A stretch of DNA of 64,000 nt from Yersinia massiliensis (GTDB lineage Bacteria > Pseudomonadota > Gammaproteobacteria > Enterobacterales > Enterobacteriaceae). The translations under genes and the position numbers were made by a program. Positions 18,680 to 27,497 of the stretch are shown piece by piece. The notes under the pieces were generated by a model. That model did not search any database. It was not told where the DNA came from and saw only the letters and a program-made list of their open reading frames with translations. How positions within the stretch are numbered: the first letter of the stretch is position 1; the number at the start of each line of letters is the position of its first letter. The stretch is taken from NCBI RefSeq assembly GCF_003048255.1, contig NZ_CP028487.1, positions 186,001 to 250,000 on the forward strand. Reading direction: 5' to 3'.

Positions 18680-19315
18680 CTAAATACCGTAAGCGAAGCT
18701 CAAAGTCACCGACCCATCAATATTGATATTTTCAGTAATAGCGCCACCCATCGTGGCGGAACTTGCCAGTACTGGTGTGACAGTCAAATCAGCACTGAAG
18801 ACTTTGCCAGCTTTTGCCGTCGTTGCGTTTTGCGCCCAACCAAAAGGCAAATTATTCGTCAGTGTTTCTGTCGTATGGCCTCCCTGGAATCCGTTTTCTA
18901 AGTAATAAAAAAAGCTACTTTCACCATCTACCTTGGCGTTGCTCAATCCGGTCCTAAAGTAACCAATCTTCCCTGTGCCATTGACAAAACCTAACCCAAA
19001 ATTATGGATTGCCGTGGTATTGCTAACAGATGATTTTCGATTATCAGTGGGTGTGAAACTGAGATAAGTCGAGCCATCGCAGGAGATAGTCCAGGTTTTA
19101 GTGATTGTGGGTAATATCACTGAGGTCGTAGGTTGTATTGTTGCAGCTGAAATATTACCCACGTTATAAACGCCGCCATCAGGGACATTGATCGTACAAG
19201 TTGGGACCCCTATTGAACCTTTGACTTTTAATTCAGGCGTCGGTGTTGCCGCTTGCACTACCAGAGATAAAAATAACGAACTGAAAATCGTTAAATTAAC
19301 AAATTGCATTTTCAT
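18680..19315 (-). CDS. Divergent DUF1120 fimbrial subunit-like protein
   Basis: A 211-residue exported protein with signal peptide MKMQFVNLTIFSSLFLSLVV then QA. It shares the family frame: ATPTPELKVKGSIGVPTCTI at the mature N-terminus, WTISCDGSTYLSFTPTDNR, GKIGYF and the C-terminal strand SVTLSFAYGI. It is clearly more diverged than the cassette A, B and D proteins. Its upstream region (19316-19438) lacks the RcsAB/FNR-like block and holds only the terminator of cassette D. It could depend on read-through or a local promoter. It may be a minor or tip subunit, which is inference. Confidence 0.8.
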   Translation of the reverse strand: MKMQFVNLTIFSSLFLSLVVQAATPTPELKVKGSIGVPTCTINVPDGGVYNVGNISAATIQPTTSVILPTITKTWTISCDGSTYLSFTPTDNRKSSVSNTTAIHNFGLGFVNGTGKIGYFRTGLSNAKVDGESSFFYYLENGFQGGHTTETLTNNLPFGWAQNATTAKAGKVFSADLTVTPVLASSATMGGAITENINIDGSVTLSFAYGI

Positions 19316-19383
19316 AAAATTAAATTTACCCCGTTTAGCATATAACGTGGAAAGGTAAAAAGTATCTTCAGGGAAACGATAAC

Positions 19384-19411
19384 AAGGGCCGAAATAACAT
19401 TCCGGCCCTTG
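19384..19411 (-). terminator. Terminator of cassette D
   Basis: AAGGGCCG...CCGGCCCTT stem with a 10-base loop stands about 28 bases after the cassette D stop. It shares the GGGCCG core of the other cassette terminators. Confidence 0.75.
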
Positions 19412-19438
19412 CTTTCAATTCACTTGTCTTTGCGGTAA

Positions 19439-20077
19439 TTAGATACCGAAAGCGAAGTTCATGGTCATGGAACCGTCAAGCTCTGCATCGTCAGTGATTG
19501 GACCGCCCATGGTGGTGGTGCCAGCCAAGATTGGGCTCACTGTGATATCAGCCACAAACACTTTACCGGTGCTCTGGGTGTTAGCCGCAGATGACCAACC
19601 GGTGCGCAGACCTGTGGTCAGGTTAGCTGTGGTTGTCGCCGTGAAAGTTGATGTTGCAGAAGAGAACAAGTTAGACGCTTTGCCGTCTACAGTGCCGTTC
19701 TTAATCAATGCAGTGTAGTAACCGATTTTGCCGGTAGTGTTCACGTTGCCCAGACCGAAGTTAGTGGTGGCAACAGCACTGGCAGATGCTGCGCGGTTAT
19801 CGACTGGCGTGAAGTTCAAATAAGTATCAGCATCACAGGTCACCGTCCAAGTTTTTGTCATTGGTGTCAGTGGCGTTGTGGCTGTCCCTGATTTGACTAA
19901 AGATGAAGACAGTTTACCGAAATCATAAACACCTTCATCTGGAGAAGCGACGGTGCAACTTGGAACAGTCAGTGTACCAGTGACTTTCAGTTCAGCCGTT
20001 GGTGGTGCGGCATGTGCTACAGCCATGCCCAAAACCAGAGAAGATAAAGCCGTCAGACCAATCAGTTGCTTTTTCAT
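19439..20077 (-). CDS. DUF1120 fimbrial subunit-like protein (cassette D)
   Basis: A 212-residue exported protein almost identical to cassette B (about 208 of 212 residues). The start is MKKQLIGLTALSSLVLGMAV; an upstream in-frame ATG at 20098 is not used because the signal peptide begins here. The same two cysteines and SMTMNFAFGI strand are present. It has the best-matching RcsAB box of the locus (20252-20265) at 175 bases upstream. With cassette B it forms a pair of direct repeats of about 640 bp or more flanking the usher and chaperone genes. Confidence 0.83.
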   Translation of the reverse strand: MKKQLIGLTALSSLVLGMAVAHAAPPTAELKVTGTLTVPSCTVASPDEGVYDFGKLSSSLVKSGTATTPLTPMTKTWTVTCDADTYLNFTPVDNRAASASAVATTNFGLGNVNTTGKIGYYTALIKNGTVDGKASNLFSSATSTFTATTTANLTTGLRTGWSSAANTQSTGKVFVADITVSPILAGTTTMGGPITDDAELDGSMTMNFAFGI

Positions 20078-20168
20078 GTGTAAAATGTCCAAATTCATAA
20101 TGTAGGGGTCAGTAATAATTGGTCTGTCAGCATGTCAATATAAGCTCTATGTTGAGTTTTATTGAAAT

Positions 20169-20182
20169 ATGATCTAGATCAA
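20169..20182. promoter_or_regulatory. FNR-like palindrome, cassette D
   Basis: ATGATCTAGATCAA is identical to the cassette B site and stands 92 bases upstream of the start codon. Confidence 0.45.
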
Positions 20183-20251
20183 TTTATTTCGTTGGAGTGA
20201 TTAAACCTTAATAAGGCATGGGCGTATATCGGAATGGAAGTGAACTTGATG

Positions 20252-20265
20252 TAAGAATATTCCTA
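20252..20265. promoter_or_regulatory. RcsAB box, cassette D (exact consensus)
   Basis: TAAGAATATTCCTA is identical to the published 14-bp RcsAB box. It lies 175 bases upstream of the cassette D start codon. Confidence 0.75.
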
Positions 20266-20510
20266 CTGACTAATCCTGTTAATTTAAATTAATTTAATCA
20301 ATGAGTTGGGTTGAGAATGAAAGCTGTCGGCTGTCATCTTTTTTTGAATAATCCTATTGATAAAAATAATAGGAATCAGATTCCTGCCTGCCTAAAAACT
20401 ATCGCAACTCAGTCATCGTCGGTTTTAGTGGATTATTAACGGCAATATGTATTGGCGGGTTCTATTTTATTGATGAAAACAGAGTTCAGGATATTAATAA
20501 AATCAAAAGA

Positions 20511-20542
20511 TAAGGGCCGGAAATAATATCCGGCCCTTATTT
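20511..20542 (-). terminator. Terminator of remnant cassette E
   Basis: TAAGGGCCGGAAATAATATC followed by CGGCCCTTATTT gives the same stem and tail as the cassette B terminator. It now follows a gene fragment only. Confidence 0.8.
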
Positions 20543-20600
20543 ACTATTAATGTGTACTCACTATGGATGTGTATCCACTATTAATCTGTCTTTGCGGTGA

Positions 20601-20739
20601 TTAGATACCGAAAGCGAAGTTCATGGTCATTGAACCGTCAAGCTCAGCATCGTCAGTGATTGGACCGGCCATGGTGGTGGTGCCAGCCAAAATTGGGCTC
20701 ACCGTGATATCAGCCACAAACACTTTACCGGTGCTCTGG
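20601..20739 (-). pseudogene. 3' remnant of a DUF1120 pilin gene (cassette E)
   Basis: The minus strand encodes only the last 45 or so residues of a cassette B/D-type pilin (QSTGKVFVADITVSPILAG ... SMTMNFAFGI). At about 20739 the match jumps straight to the promoter-block sequence CGTATATCGGAATGGAAG. The whole 5' two-thirds of the gene and its proximal leader are deleted. The RcsAB-like box here is decayed (TAAGAATATTTTCG at 20770-20783). Confidence 0.85.
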
Positions 20740-20836
20740 ACGTATATCGGAATGGAAGCGGACTTGATGTAAGAATATTTTCGCAGAATAATTTTCTATA
20801 GAGTTGAATATGTCGAGGAATAACGTCTATTGGGCT

Positions 20837-20876
20837 AAAACACCAAGAGGGACACAATGTGCCCCTCTTGGTGTTG
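20837..20876 (-). terminator. Terminator of pckA
   Basis: On the minus strand ACACCAAGAGGGGCAC pairs with GTGTCCCTCTTGGTGT around a short loop, then TTTT. It begins 27 bases after the pckA stop. Confidence 0.92.
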
Positions 20877-20902
20877 TACTAAAACGGCCTTCTTCTTCTA
20901 AA

Positions 20903-22522
20903 TCAGATTTTTGGCCCTGCGCTCACTAACGCAGCCCCTGCTGGGGTATCGGTATATTTGTCAAAGTTGGTGACAAAGCGCTGCGCCAAATCTTCTGCTT
21001 TCTCTTGCCACTGCGCAATATCCGCGTAGGTATCACGTGGGTCGAGAATGGCTGGGTCGACACCCGGTAGCGCAGTTGGCACTGCCAGATCGAAGATAGG
21101 CAGAGTGAAGGTTTCAGCCTTATCGATTTCACCGCTCAGAATGGCGTCAATGATGCCACGCGTATCTTTAATGGAGATACGCTTACCTGTCCCATTCCAG
21201 CCGGTGTTAACCAGATAAGCTTGCGCGCCTACCGCTTGCATACGCTTAACCAGCACTTCAGCATATTGCGTTGGATGCAGCGATAGGAAGGCCGCGCCAA
21301 AACAGGCAGAGAAGGTTGGAGTCGGCTCAGTCACACCACGCTCAGTTCCTGCCAACTTAGCCGTAAAGCCAGACAGGAAGTGATACTGGGTCTGATTCGC
21401 GGTCAAGCGTGATACCGGTGGCAATACGCCAAAGGCATCTGCCGTCAGGAAAATAACCTTAGTGGCATGGCCCGCTTTAGAAACCGGCTTAACGATGTTT
21501 TCGATGTGGTAGATCGGGTAAGAAACACGGGTGTTTTCTGTTTTGGAACTGTCGTTGAAATCAACTGTACCATCAGCCAGTACGACCACGTTTTCCAGCA
21601 AAGCATCGCGCTTAATAGCGTGATAAATATCAGGCTCGGCTTCTTCGGATAACTTGATGGTTTTGGCGTAGCAGCCGCCTTCAAAGTTAAAGACGCCATC
21701 ATCATCCCAGCCGTGCTCATCATCACCGATTAATTTACGTTTCGGGTCAGTAGACAGTGTGGTTTTACCTGTTCCGGACAAACCGAAGAAGATAGCGACA
21801 TCGCCTTTCTCACCGACGTTGGCTGAACAGTGCATGGATGCAATGCCTTTCAACGGCAACAGGTAGTTCATCATCGAGAACATGCCTTTTTTCATTTCGC
21901 CGCCGTACCATGTGCCGCCAATGAGCTGCATACGTTCCGTCAAGTTAAAGGCAACAAAGTTTTCGGAGTTCAGGCCCTGCTCTTTCCAATCCGGGTTAGT
22001 GCATTTAGCGCCATTCATGACGATAAAATCAGGCTCAAAGTGAGCCAGTTCTTCATCTGTTGGGCGAATAAACATGTTTTTGACAAAGTGTGCCTGCCAA
22101 GCCACTTCGGTGACGAAGCGAACTTGCAAACGAGTATCGGCATTAGCTCCGCAGAAGGTATCTACGACAAACAGACGCTTACCAGACAACTGTTGAGTCA
22201 CCAGCCCTTTCAGATGGCTCCAAGTCTCTTGGCTTAACGGTTTGTTATCATTCTTACCTTTGCCCTGATCTGCCCACCACACGGTATCCTGTGTGATAGC
22301 ATCGCGGACAATGTATTTATCTTTGGGGGAGCGGCCGGTAAAGATACCGGTATCGACCGCTATTGCTCCTGTGGTGGTGAGGGTTCCTCGCTCGTATCCT
22401 TCAAGCGTGGGCTTCGTCTCTTCCTGGAACAGTAAATCATAGCTTGGGTTGTAAACAATCTCGCTGACGTTATGGATGCCATAGGCGGCGAGCTCCTGCG
22501 GGGTAATTCCTTTAACACTCAT
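20903..22522 (-). CDS. pckA: Phosphoenolpyruvate carboxykinase (ATP)
   Basis: A 539-residue cytoplasmic enzyme that converts oxaloacetate and ATP to phosphoenolpyruvate, ADP and CO2, the entry step of gluconeogenesis. The P-loop [13 protein letters not shown] lies near residue 248, and [12 protein letters not shown] near residue 62 contains the oxaloacetate-binding arginine. The Mn2+/Mg2+ site region [20 protein letters not shown] follows the P-loop. Length matches E. coli PckA (540). It is monocistronic with its own terminator, located near envZ and hslO as in other enterics. Confidence 0.98.
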   Translation of the reverse strand: MSVKGITPQELAAYGIHNVSEIVYNPSYDLLFQEETKPTLEGYERGTLTTTGAIAVDTGIFTGRSPKDKYIVRDAITQDTVWWADQGKGKNDNKPLSQETWSHLKGLVTQQLSGKRLFVVDTFCGANADTRLQVRFVTEVAWQAHFVKNMFIRPTDEELAHFEPDFIVMNGAKCTNPDWKEQGLNSENFVAFNLTERMQLIGGTWYGGEMKKGMFSMMNYLLPLKGIASMHCSANVGEKGDVAIFFGLSGTGKTTLSTDPKRKLIGDDEHGWDDDGVFNFEGGCYAKTIKLSEEAEPDIYHAIKRDALLENVVVLADGTVDFNDSSKTENTRVSYPIYHIENIVKPVSKAGHATKVIFLTADAFGVLPPVSRLTANQTQYHFLSGFTAKLAGTERGVTEPTPTFSACFGAAFLSLHPTQYAEVLVKRMQAVGAQAYLVNTGWNGTGKRISIKDTRGIIDAILSGEIDKAETFTLPIFDLAVPTALPGVDPAILDPRDTYADIAQWQEKAEDLAQRFVTNFDKYTDTPAGAALVSAGPKI

Positions 22523-22717
22523 GTCATAACTCCTGGATCGTCAATTTTCTACCAGCGATTGTAAATCCTCAGCACCGATTAACAGCGATAGCGTTCAAAT
22601 ATTTAAATATATGACCTACATTTCGCTGGGTTATGAGAGATAGAACACGGAATATCGCAAGCATGAAACGGCAGAAGTGCTGGGCACGAGTCAGCACCCA
22701 GCAAAATGTTATGGAAA

Positions 22718-23599
22718 TTAATGAATTTGTTCAGATGATGCGCTGTTACCATTCTTGAGCGAAGCGATATCGACTGCATCAAAAAGGTAGTGGCTGCCAC
22801 AATATTCACAATGCATATCAATATTGCCATCTTGCTCCAGCATTTCGGTGATGTCATCTTCAGACAATGTTACTAATGCATCTGCACAACGTTCGCGCGA
22901 ACAGGTGCAACGGAAGCTGACGTTTTGCGGTTCATAGAGCGTCACTTCTTCCTGATGGTATAAACGATACAGCACCTCGTTGGCGGGCAGAGTGAATAAC
23001 TCCTCTGCTTTAACCGTAGCGGTCAACTGTGTCAGATGATCAAATTCATCTTCATTGCGCTCTTGCGCAGGCATGACTTGCAGTAGCATACCGCCAGCCG
23101 CCGCTTTGCCCTCTACGTGACCAGTGCGAATAAACAGGCGGGTGGGTAATTGCTCGGACTGCATAAAGTAATTTTCAAGACAGGCGGCGATGGTTTCACC
23201 TTCCAAGGCCACTACGCCCTGATAGCGTTCGCCTTTTTCTGGCGTAATGGTGATCACCAAATAGCCATTACCGACCATCTCTTTTAGTGTGCTGTCATCG
23301 TTTATCTCGCCTTTAAAGCGGGCGACACCACGCATTTCTTGCTGGTTATTGCCGTTAATCACCGCCAAGGTCAACGGACCATCGGTACTCTGTAATTGCA
23401 CGGTGATATCACCATCAAACTTAAGGGTAGCGGTCAGTAAGCTGGTCGCGACCAACATTTCACCCAACAACTTTTGTACCGCAGGTGGGTAATCGTGGTT
23501 AGCTAACACCTGCTGATAGGTTTCATTGACTGAAACCAGCTCACCGCGTACAGCATGGTTAGCAAACAGATAGCGATGTAATTGGTCGTGATTAGACAT
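22718..23599 (-). CDS. hslO: Redox-regulated holdase chaperone Hsp33
   Basis: A 293-residue cytoplasmic chaperone that is switched on by oxidation. The zinc-binding cysteines C231-x-C233 ([10 protein letters not shown]) and C264-x-x-C267 (MHCEYCGSH) are intact. An extra cysteine at 238 is also present. The N-terminal domain has [20 protein letters not shown]. When HOCl or peroxide plus heat oxidises the cysteines, the protein unfolds locally and binds unfolding clients. It follows hslR by 25 bases in an igaA-yrfG-hslR-hslO gene run. Confidence 0.97.
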   Translation of the reverse strand: MSNHDQLHRYLFANHAVRGELVSVNETYQQVLANHDYPPAVQKLLGEMLVATSLLTATLKFDGDITVQLQSTDGPLTLAVINGNNQQEMRGVARFKGEINDDSTLKEMVGNGYLVITITPEKGERYQGVVALEGETIAACLENYFMQSEQLPTRLFIRTGHVEGKAAAGGMLLQVMPAQERNEDEFDHLTQLTATVKAEELFTLPANEVLYRLYHQEEVTLYEPQNVSFRCTCSRERCADALVTLSEDDITEMLEQDGNIDMHCEYCGSHYLFDAVDIASLKNGNSASSEQIH

Positions 23600-23624
23600 A
23601 GGTTTCTCTCATTCTGGCCGCCGT

Positions 23625-24032
23625 TTACTCAGGCTCGCCTTGTTTAAATTTGATTAGATGCCGGCGCTCTTTTTTATCGGGCCGCCGATCTGGATGTGGC
23701 ATGGTCAGCGCATTCAATTTGCGCGCTTGTGCGACTTTTTCGCGGTTGGCGATACTGGCCTCAGTTTCTTCATACAATGCCTGCGCTTCGCTGGCACCTC
23801 GGCGCTGAGCATTGAGTGCCAGTACTCGGACTGTGCGTTCGTCATTGCCCTGACGTAGCCGAATTTCAGCATTAACCTCAACCAGTTTACTCGGTTTCCC
23901 ACGTTGGCCGTTGTAGTGGACTTTACCGCCATCCACCATATCCCGAGCGATAGCTCTGGTCTTATAAAACCGAGCCGCCCACAGCCATTTGTCCAGCCGA
24001 ACCGATTCGTCTACGGCCGTTTTATCCTTCAT
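23625..24032 (-). CDS. hslR: Ribosome-associated heat shock protein Hsp15
   Basis: A 135-residue S4-domain RNA-binding protein. VRLDKWLWAARFYKTRAIAR followed by GGKVHYNGQRGKPSKLV is the S4 core; the tail ALTMPHPDRRPDKKERRHLI is typical. It binds free 50S subunits carrying a stalled nascent chain and helps return them to use. ATG 24032 (MKDKTAVDE) is chosen over 24047 because a CAGGAG lies just upstream and the N-terminus then matches E. coli HslR. Confidence 0.95.
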   Translation of the reverse strand: MKDKTAVDESVRLDKWLWAARFYKTRAIARDMVDGGKVHYNGQRGKPSKLVEVNAEIRLRQGNDERTVRVLALNAQRRGASEAQALYEETEASIANREKVAQARKLNALTMPHPDRRPDKKERRHLIKFKQGEPE

Positions 24033-24090
24033 GAAGACTCCTGACATTGGGCTGATTTATTCTTCGTGTCAGCTTATTCGCTGTGTAACG

Positions 24091-24771
24091 TTATTCGTGA
24101 CGTAAATGCAATGCTGGCAATAACTTACGATAGTCATTGATAGCGGGATGGCCATGAAAAACTTTGTCGGCACAACTAGAATCTGGATTTTCAATCCCCA
24201 AACAATAGCGAATACCGAAGTTACGCGCGGCGTCCAAAATGGTTTCACTGTCATCGACAAATAATGTTCTGGCCGGGTTCAACCCCGTATGCTGCGCGAC
24301 GGCCTGCCAGAGACGTTGATCTTCTTTCGGATAACCAAATGTATGGGTGGAAAGTAATAAATCAAGGTGTTGATCGAGTGCGGTGTGCTCTATTTTCACA
24401 GCCAAGCTGTGTGGATGAGCGTTGGTGAGTAAAATGGTTTGCAACCCGCACTCGCGTAGACTGGCTAAAAAGGGTTCAGTATCTTGGCGCAGCCGCACTC
24501 GGTTGCCCGCTTGCGTGGTCATGGCGTAAATATCCAGATCTAATCGTTCGCTCCAATAATCAAAACAGTACCAATTCAGCGTGTGCTGCACAGACAGATA
24601 TTCATCGTGAATAATTTTGTGTGCTGACTCGAGCGGGATTCCTCGGCGCTGGCTGAGTGTCTCCGGTACCTGTTTTAGCCAGAAATGGCTGTCGAACTCT
24701 AAATCGAGCAGAGTACCGTCCATATCGAGCAGCACGGTATCAATTTCTTGCCAGTTGAACTCAGGGGGCAT
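24091..24771 (-). CDS. yrfG: GMP/IMP nucleotidase YrfG (HAD family)
   Basis: A 226-residue HAD-superfamily phosphatase. Motif I DMDGT puts the nucleophile Asp at 16 and the acid/base Asp at 18. Motif II is LLTNAH, motif III the conserved Lys in GYPKEDQRLW, and motif IV DDSETILDAA. The family (E. coli YrfG) hydrolyses purine nucleotides such as GMP and IMP; substrate here is inferred by orthology. It lies between igaA (60 bases upstream) and hslR on the same strand. Confidence 0.93.
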   Translation of the reverse strand: MPPEFNWQEIDTVLLDMDGTLLDLEFDSHFWLKQVPETLSQRRGIPLESAHKIIHDEYLSVQHTLNWYCFDYWSERLDLDIYAMTTQAGNRVRLRQDTEPFLASLRECGLQTILLTNAHPHSLAVKIEHTALDQHLDLLLSTHTFGYPKEDQRLWQAVAQHTGLNPARTLFVDDSETILDAARNFGIRYCLGIENPDSSCADKVFHGHPAINDYRKLLPALHLRHE

Positions 24772-24830
24772 AGCGACTCCACGATCACAAATAGTGGTGA
24801 TAAATTATACGCGCAATAAAGGCAAAAGGG

Positions 24831-26981
24831 TTAACGCAGGAGAGGAGGGGGCGTGAGGGTTTGGTTAAAGCAGCTGTCATAATAGCTCTGAATATTATCC
24901 ATGCGGCTACGGTTCTTCAGGATGCGCTGAATTAATAAGGTGGTGTTCACCACTAAACAGATAATCAGCGCCAACAGCAATAGGCTAGTCCCCAAATAAC
25001 GACTGAGCATCATCATATCCGGTTCGCTATGCAATGAGATATGCCGCGTACCATTCGCATCCACGGTAATATTGGTAATGATACCCTCGGCCTTGAATGG
25101 GGTATTCAGCAGTAGGCCTGAGAGCCGCTGCAATTCACGCCATTGTTCTAGGGCCGTGAAATCAAACAGTGGGACAGCAGGCGTCGGGTGATTCACCAAT
25201 TGTTTCCCTTCATCGCTAGTGATGAGGAACCCTCCTGGCGGCGGGCTGTTTAACGCCTCAGTCGCCAAATGCGTTTCACGGTAAACAAAGGATGACGTGG
25301 CGGTTTTAACCAGATTTTCTAGTGTATCGGCGCTCACGGGGCGTAACAAAACGTTCATGCCTTTCAAGGTGCCTGATTGTGCTCGTTTGACCAAGGCTGA
25401 CCAATTCTTCGCGTTACCCAAATTCACTAATGCATTCTTCAGGCGTATACAATCGCTATCTGCACCACATAACGCCTGCGTTTTTAAGACAATATCTGCG
25501 AAGTCGTTCAACAGAATCATACCGGATTTTTCGATCGCGGTTGCCAACTGCGGGTTGACATTAGCGTCGGTGCCTTGGGGATGTAACTGATGACTAACGG
25601 TCGCCATCAACGCCGCGGCTTTTTCAATCGTCTCAGACTCAGGTAATGGCAGAGGAGCCGCGTTATTCCAATAGATTCCGGAGCAATCAAAGGGGGTAAA
25701 TACGAAGTTATGGGGGTTCTGTGAATTTGGCGGCACGTAGCACATGCCTGTTCCCTGCGCTTTTAGCATATCGCCAATATGCAATGGCATTTTTTCTAGA
25801 GCTTCAACACTGGTGACCTGCTGGCTCTGCGCGCCTTGTAGCCAAGCGACGCTCAATTTTAGCGGTAAGCCAAGCGGTACATAGATTAGTAAGAGTGCCA
25901 TTACCAGCAAGGAGCCCGCCATCAGCGCCAGATTTTTCCCCCAACGTTGTAGTGGAAAATGTTTCATTTCATCGTGCAAGGATAGGAAGCGCCCTTGGCG
26001 GACTACCTGGCGGTTAAGGTAGATATCAATATTGGTTTTTTTACCCAAGTCATGGGCGAAATAAGGCCCCCAATGTGCCGGATAAATCAGGTCGACAATC
26101 CCAAGAGAGATATTGTTCATCTGCCCCTGATTGGATTCGCCAAATAGTCCCCAGCGTTTGGGAGTCCCACTCAAGCAATGGACTTCGCGCAAATCTTTTT
26201 CTGATAACGGTCGAAACATATTCCAGCATGCCCAGCCCGTTAATGTTGCCGCGATAATCACGAGCCACGGCAGAACGACGGCAGGCCCGATCAGGGCGAA
26301 AAACAGCAAAAGCATTGCCAGACAAATGGCCAAGGCTTCTTTTAAGCCATTTGCACTATGCAGCGCATATTCTTCGGCCGTTTCCTTGCGGATATTCAAT
26401 AGTTCAATATGTTCACTGTCCGCTTTTCGAATGGATGCATTTTGCGCGGTAGAGGGCAAAATAGGCTGATAGAGGCTTTCGGGTTGATGATCTTTCAGGG
26501 TATGGCCGTTAAGTGAAATCACTAACGGAATGGTCTGAGTTTGGATAAATTCGACATCATTATCCTGAGTAATGTATTGCTCCCATGACACCGGCAAATG
26601 GACTTCAATTGAATCAAGGTAATAGCGCCATTTATTGGGTTCATCGCTTGCCACACCGTAGCGAGTAATCGCGCGCGATACGGAGTAAACCTTATCACTC
26701 TGGGGGGTGAGAACGAGCTTTGCGGGCGCTAGATCGCGATTGGTCAGGGTGTTGGGATCAAAGGTTGTTAGCGTTTTGAAGCCTGTCTTCTCGTCTTGCT
26801 GGCTGAGTAGATAATTCTCAATATTAACGCGTTCTTCCGGTGTTAGTGTGCGGTGCGTGGGTTTCACAAATGGCTGTATTGCGGCTACGGGTAGGCGAGG
26901 GCGGAATTTTAACCACCAAAGTAAGCCTACTGCGATCAGACTGGTCAACAGTAAGGCCAATATTAAAACTATTGTGCTCAT
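24831..26981 (-). CDS. igaA: Inner-membrane Rcs phosphorelay inhibitor IgaA (YrfF/UmoB)
   Basis: A 716-residue membrane protein, close to the usual 710. The N-terminal segment VLILALLLTSLIAVGLLWWL is a membrane helix; a second pair lies near residues 205-260 (AICLAMLLLFFALIGPAVVL), a third near 345-370 (LALMAGSLLVMALLLIYVPL) and the last near 660-680. A long periplasmic domain (residues 370-650) carries four cysteines (GTGMCYVPP, FDCSGI, LCGADSDCIRL). IgaA restrains RcsD in the Rcs phosphorelay until RcsF signals envelope stress. It is the first gene of the run leading to hslO. This link is notable because RcsAB boxes occur in the fimbrial locus 5-13 kb away. Confidence 0.95.
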   Translation of the reverse strand: MSTIVLILALLLTSLIAVGLLWWLKFRPRLPVAAIQPFVKPTHRTLTPEERVNIENYLLSQQDEKTGFKTLTTFDPNTLTNRDLAPAKLVLTPQSDKVYSVSRAITRYGVASDEPNKWRYYLDSIEVHLPVSWEQYITQDNDVEFIQTQTIPLVISLNGHTLKDHQPESLYQPILPSTAQNASIRKADSEHIELLNIRKETAEEYALHSANGLKEALAICLAMLLLFFALIGPAVVLPWLVIIAATLTGWACWNMFRPLSEKDLREVHCLSGTPKRWGLFGESNQGQMNNISLGIVDLIYPAHWGPYFAHDLGKKTNIDIYLNRQVVRQGRFLSLHDEMKHFPLQRWGKNLALMAGSLLVMALLLIYVPLGLPLKLSVAWLQGAQSQQVTSVEALEKMPLHIGDMLKAQGTGMCYVPPNSQNPHNFVFTPFDCSGIYWNNAAPLPLPESETIEKAAALMATVSHQLHPQGTDANVNPQLATAIEKSGMILLNDFADIVLKTQALCGADSDCIRLKNALVNLGNAKNWSALVKRAQSGTLKGMNVLLRPVSADTLENLVKTATSSFVYRETHLATEALNSPPPGGFLITSDEGKQLVNHPTPAVPLFDFTALEQWRELQRLSGLLLNTPFKAEGIITNITVDANGTRHISLHSEPDMMMLSRYLGTSLLLLALIICLVVNTTLLIQRILKNRSRMDNIQSYYDSCFNQTLTPPPLLR

Positions 26982-27497
26982 CCCATCCCCATCCGAACGC
27001 CCCTGACTTACGTCAACTCTATGAAAAAAAGCATATAATTCGTAAACACAGTTTATACGTAAATACAGTGCAGAGGTATATAGCAGCGTTATTCAGTAGA
27101 CATATGCTACACGCAATTATCCATCAAGATAACTAATACAGTGTTCTTTAACTGCCCGTAGATTGAGTAGGATAACAAGGCTAATACATCGCTAATATCA
27201 GCATAATCTTATTTTCAAACACAACTTTTTACGTGCATTCAGCGGGGGTTGAGTGAAATTTCACCGATTGAATATTGACTAAGCTCGCCTTCATGTTAAA
27301 AACAGGTAAATTATATCTAACTGACATTGCGATAAAGGTTCTCATTAACGCACAATGTGATCAAGTTCTAATAAATCTCAGGACAACTTATCTAGCTAAT
27401 CATTATCGGCAAAAAATAGCGCGTTAAGTCACCATAAAAGTCCTGATTATCACGATATGAGTCCATTTGGCAGTGAGTTTTTAATTTTGGGGCCATC
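26982..27497. other. Intergenic region between igaA and nudE
   Basis: These 516 AT-rich bases lie between divergent genes and should contain both promoters. No coding frame, repeat element or strong operator was recognised. Many TAATA/TATAAT-like hexamers make a single promoter choice unsafe. Confidence 0.6.

Larger units (their letters stand above)
20078..20902 (-). other. Upstream block of cassette D and remnant cassette E; no intact gene
   Basis: These 825 bases hold, from left to right, the cassette D leader (20095-20270), AT-rich spacer, a cassette terminator (20511-20542), the 3' end of a pilin gene (20601-20739) joined directly to a decayed promoter block (20740-20790), and the pckA terminator (20837-20876). 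Confidence 0.75.

Noticed and set aside
21830-22237. 135-codon plus-strand open frame inside pckA
   Set aside because: Antisense to the conserved pckA gene; composition is that of a shadow frame.
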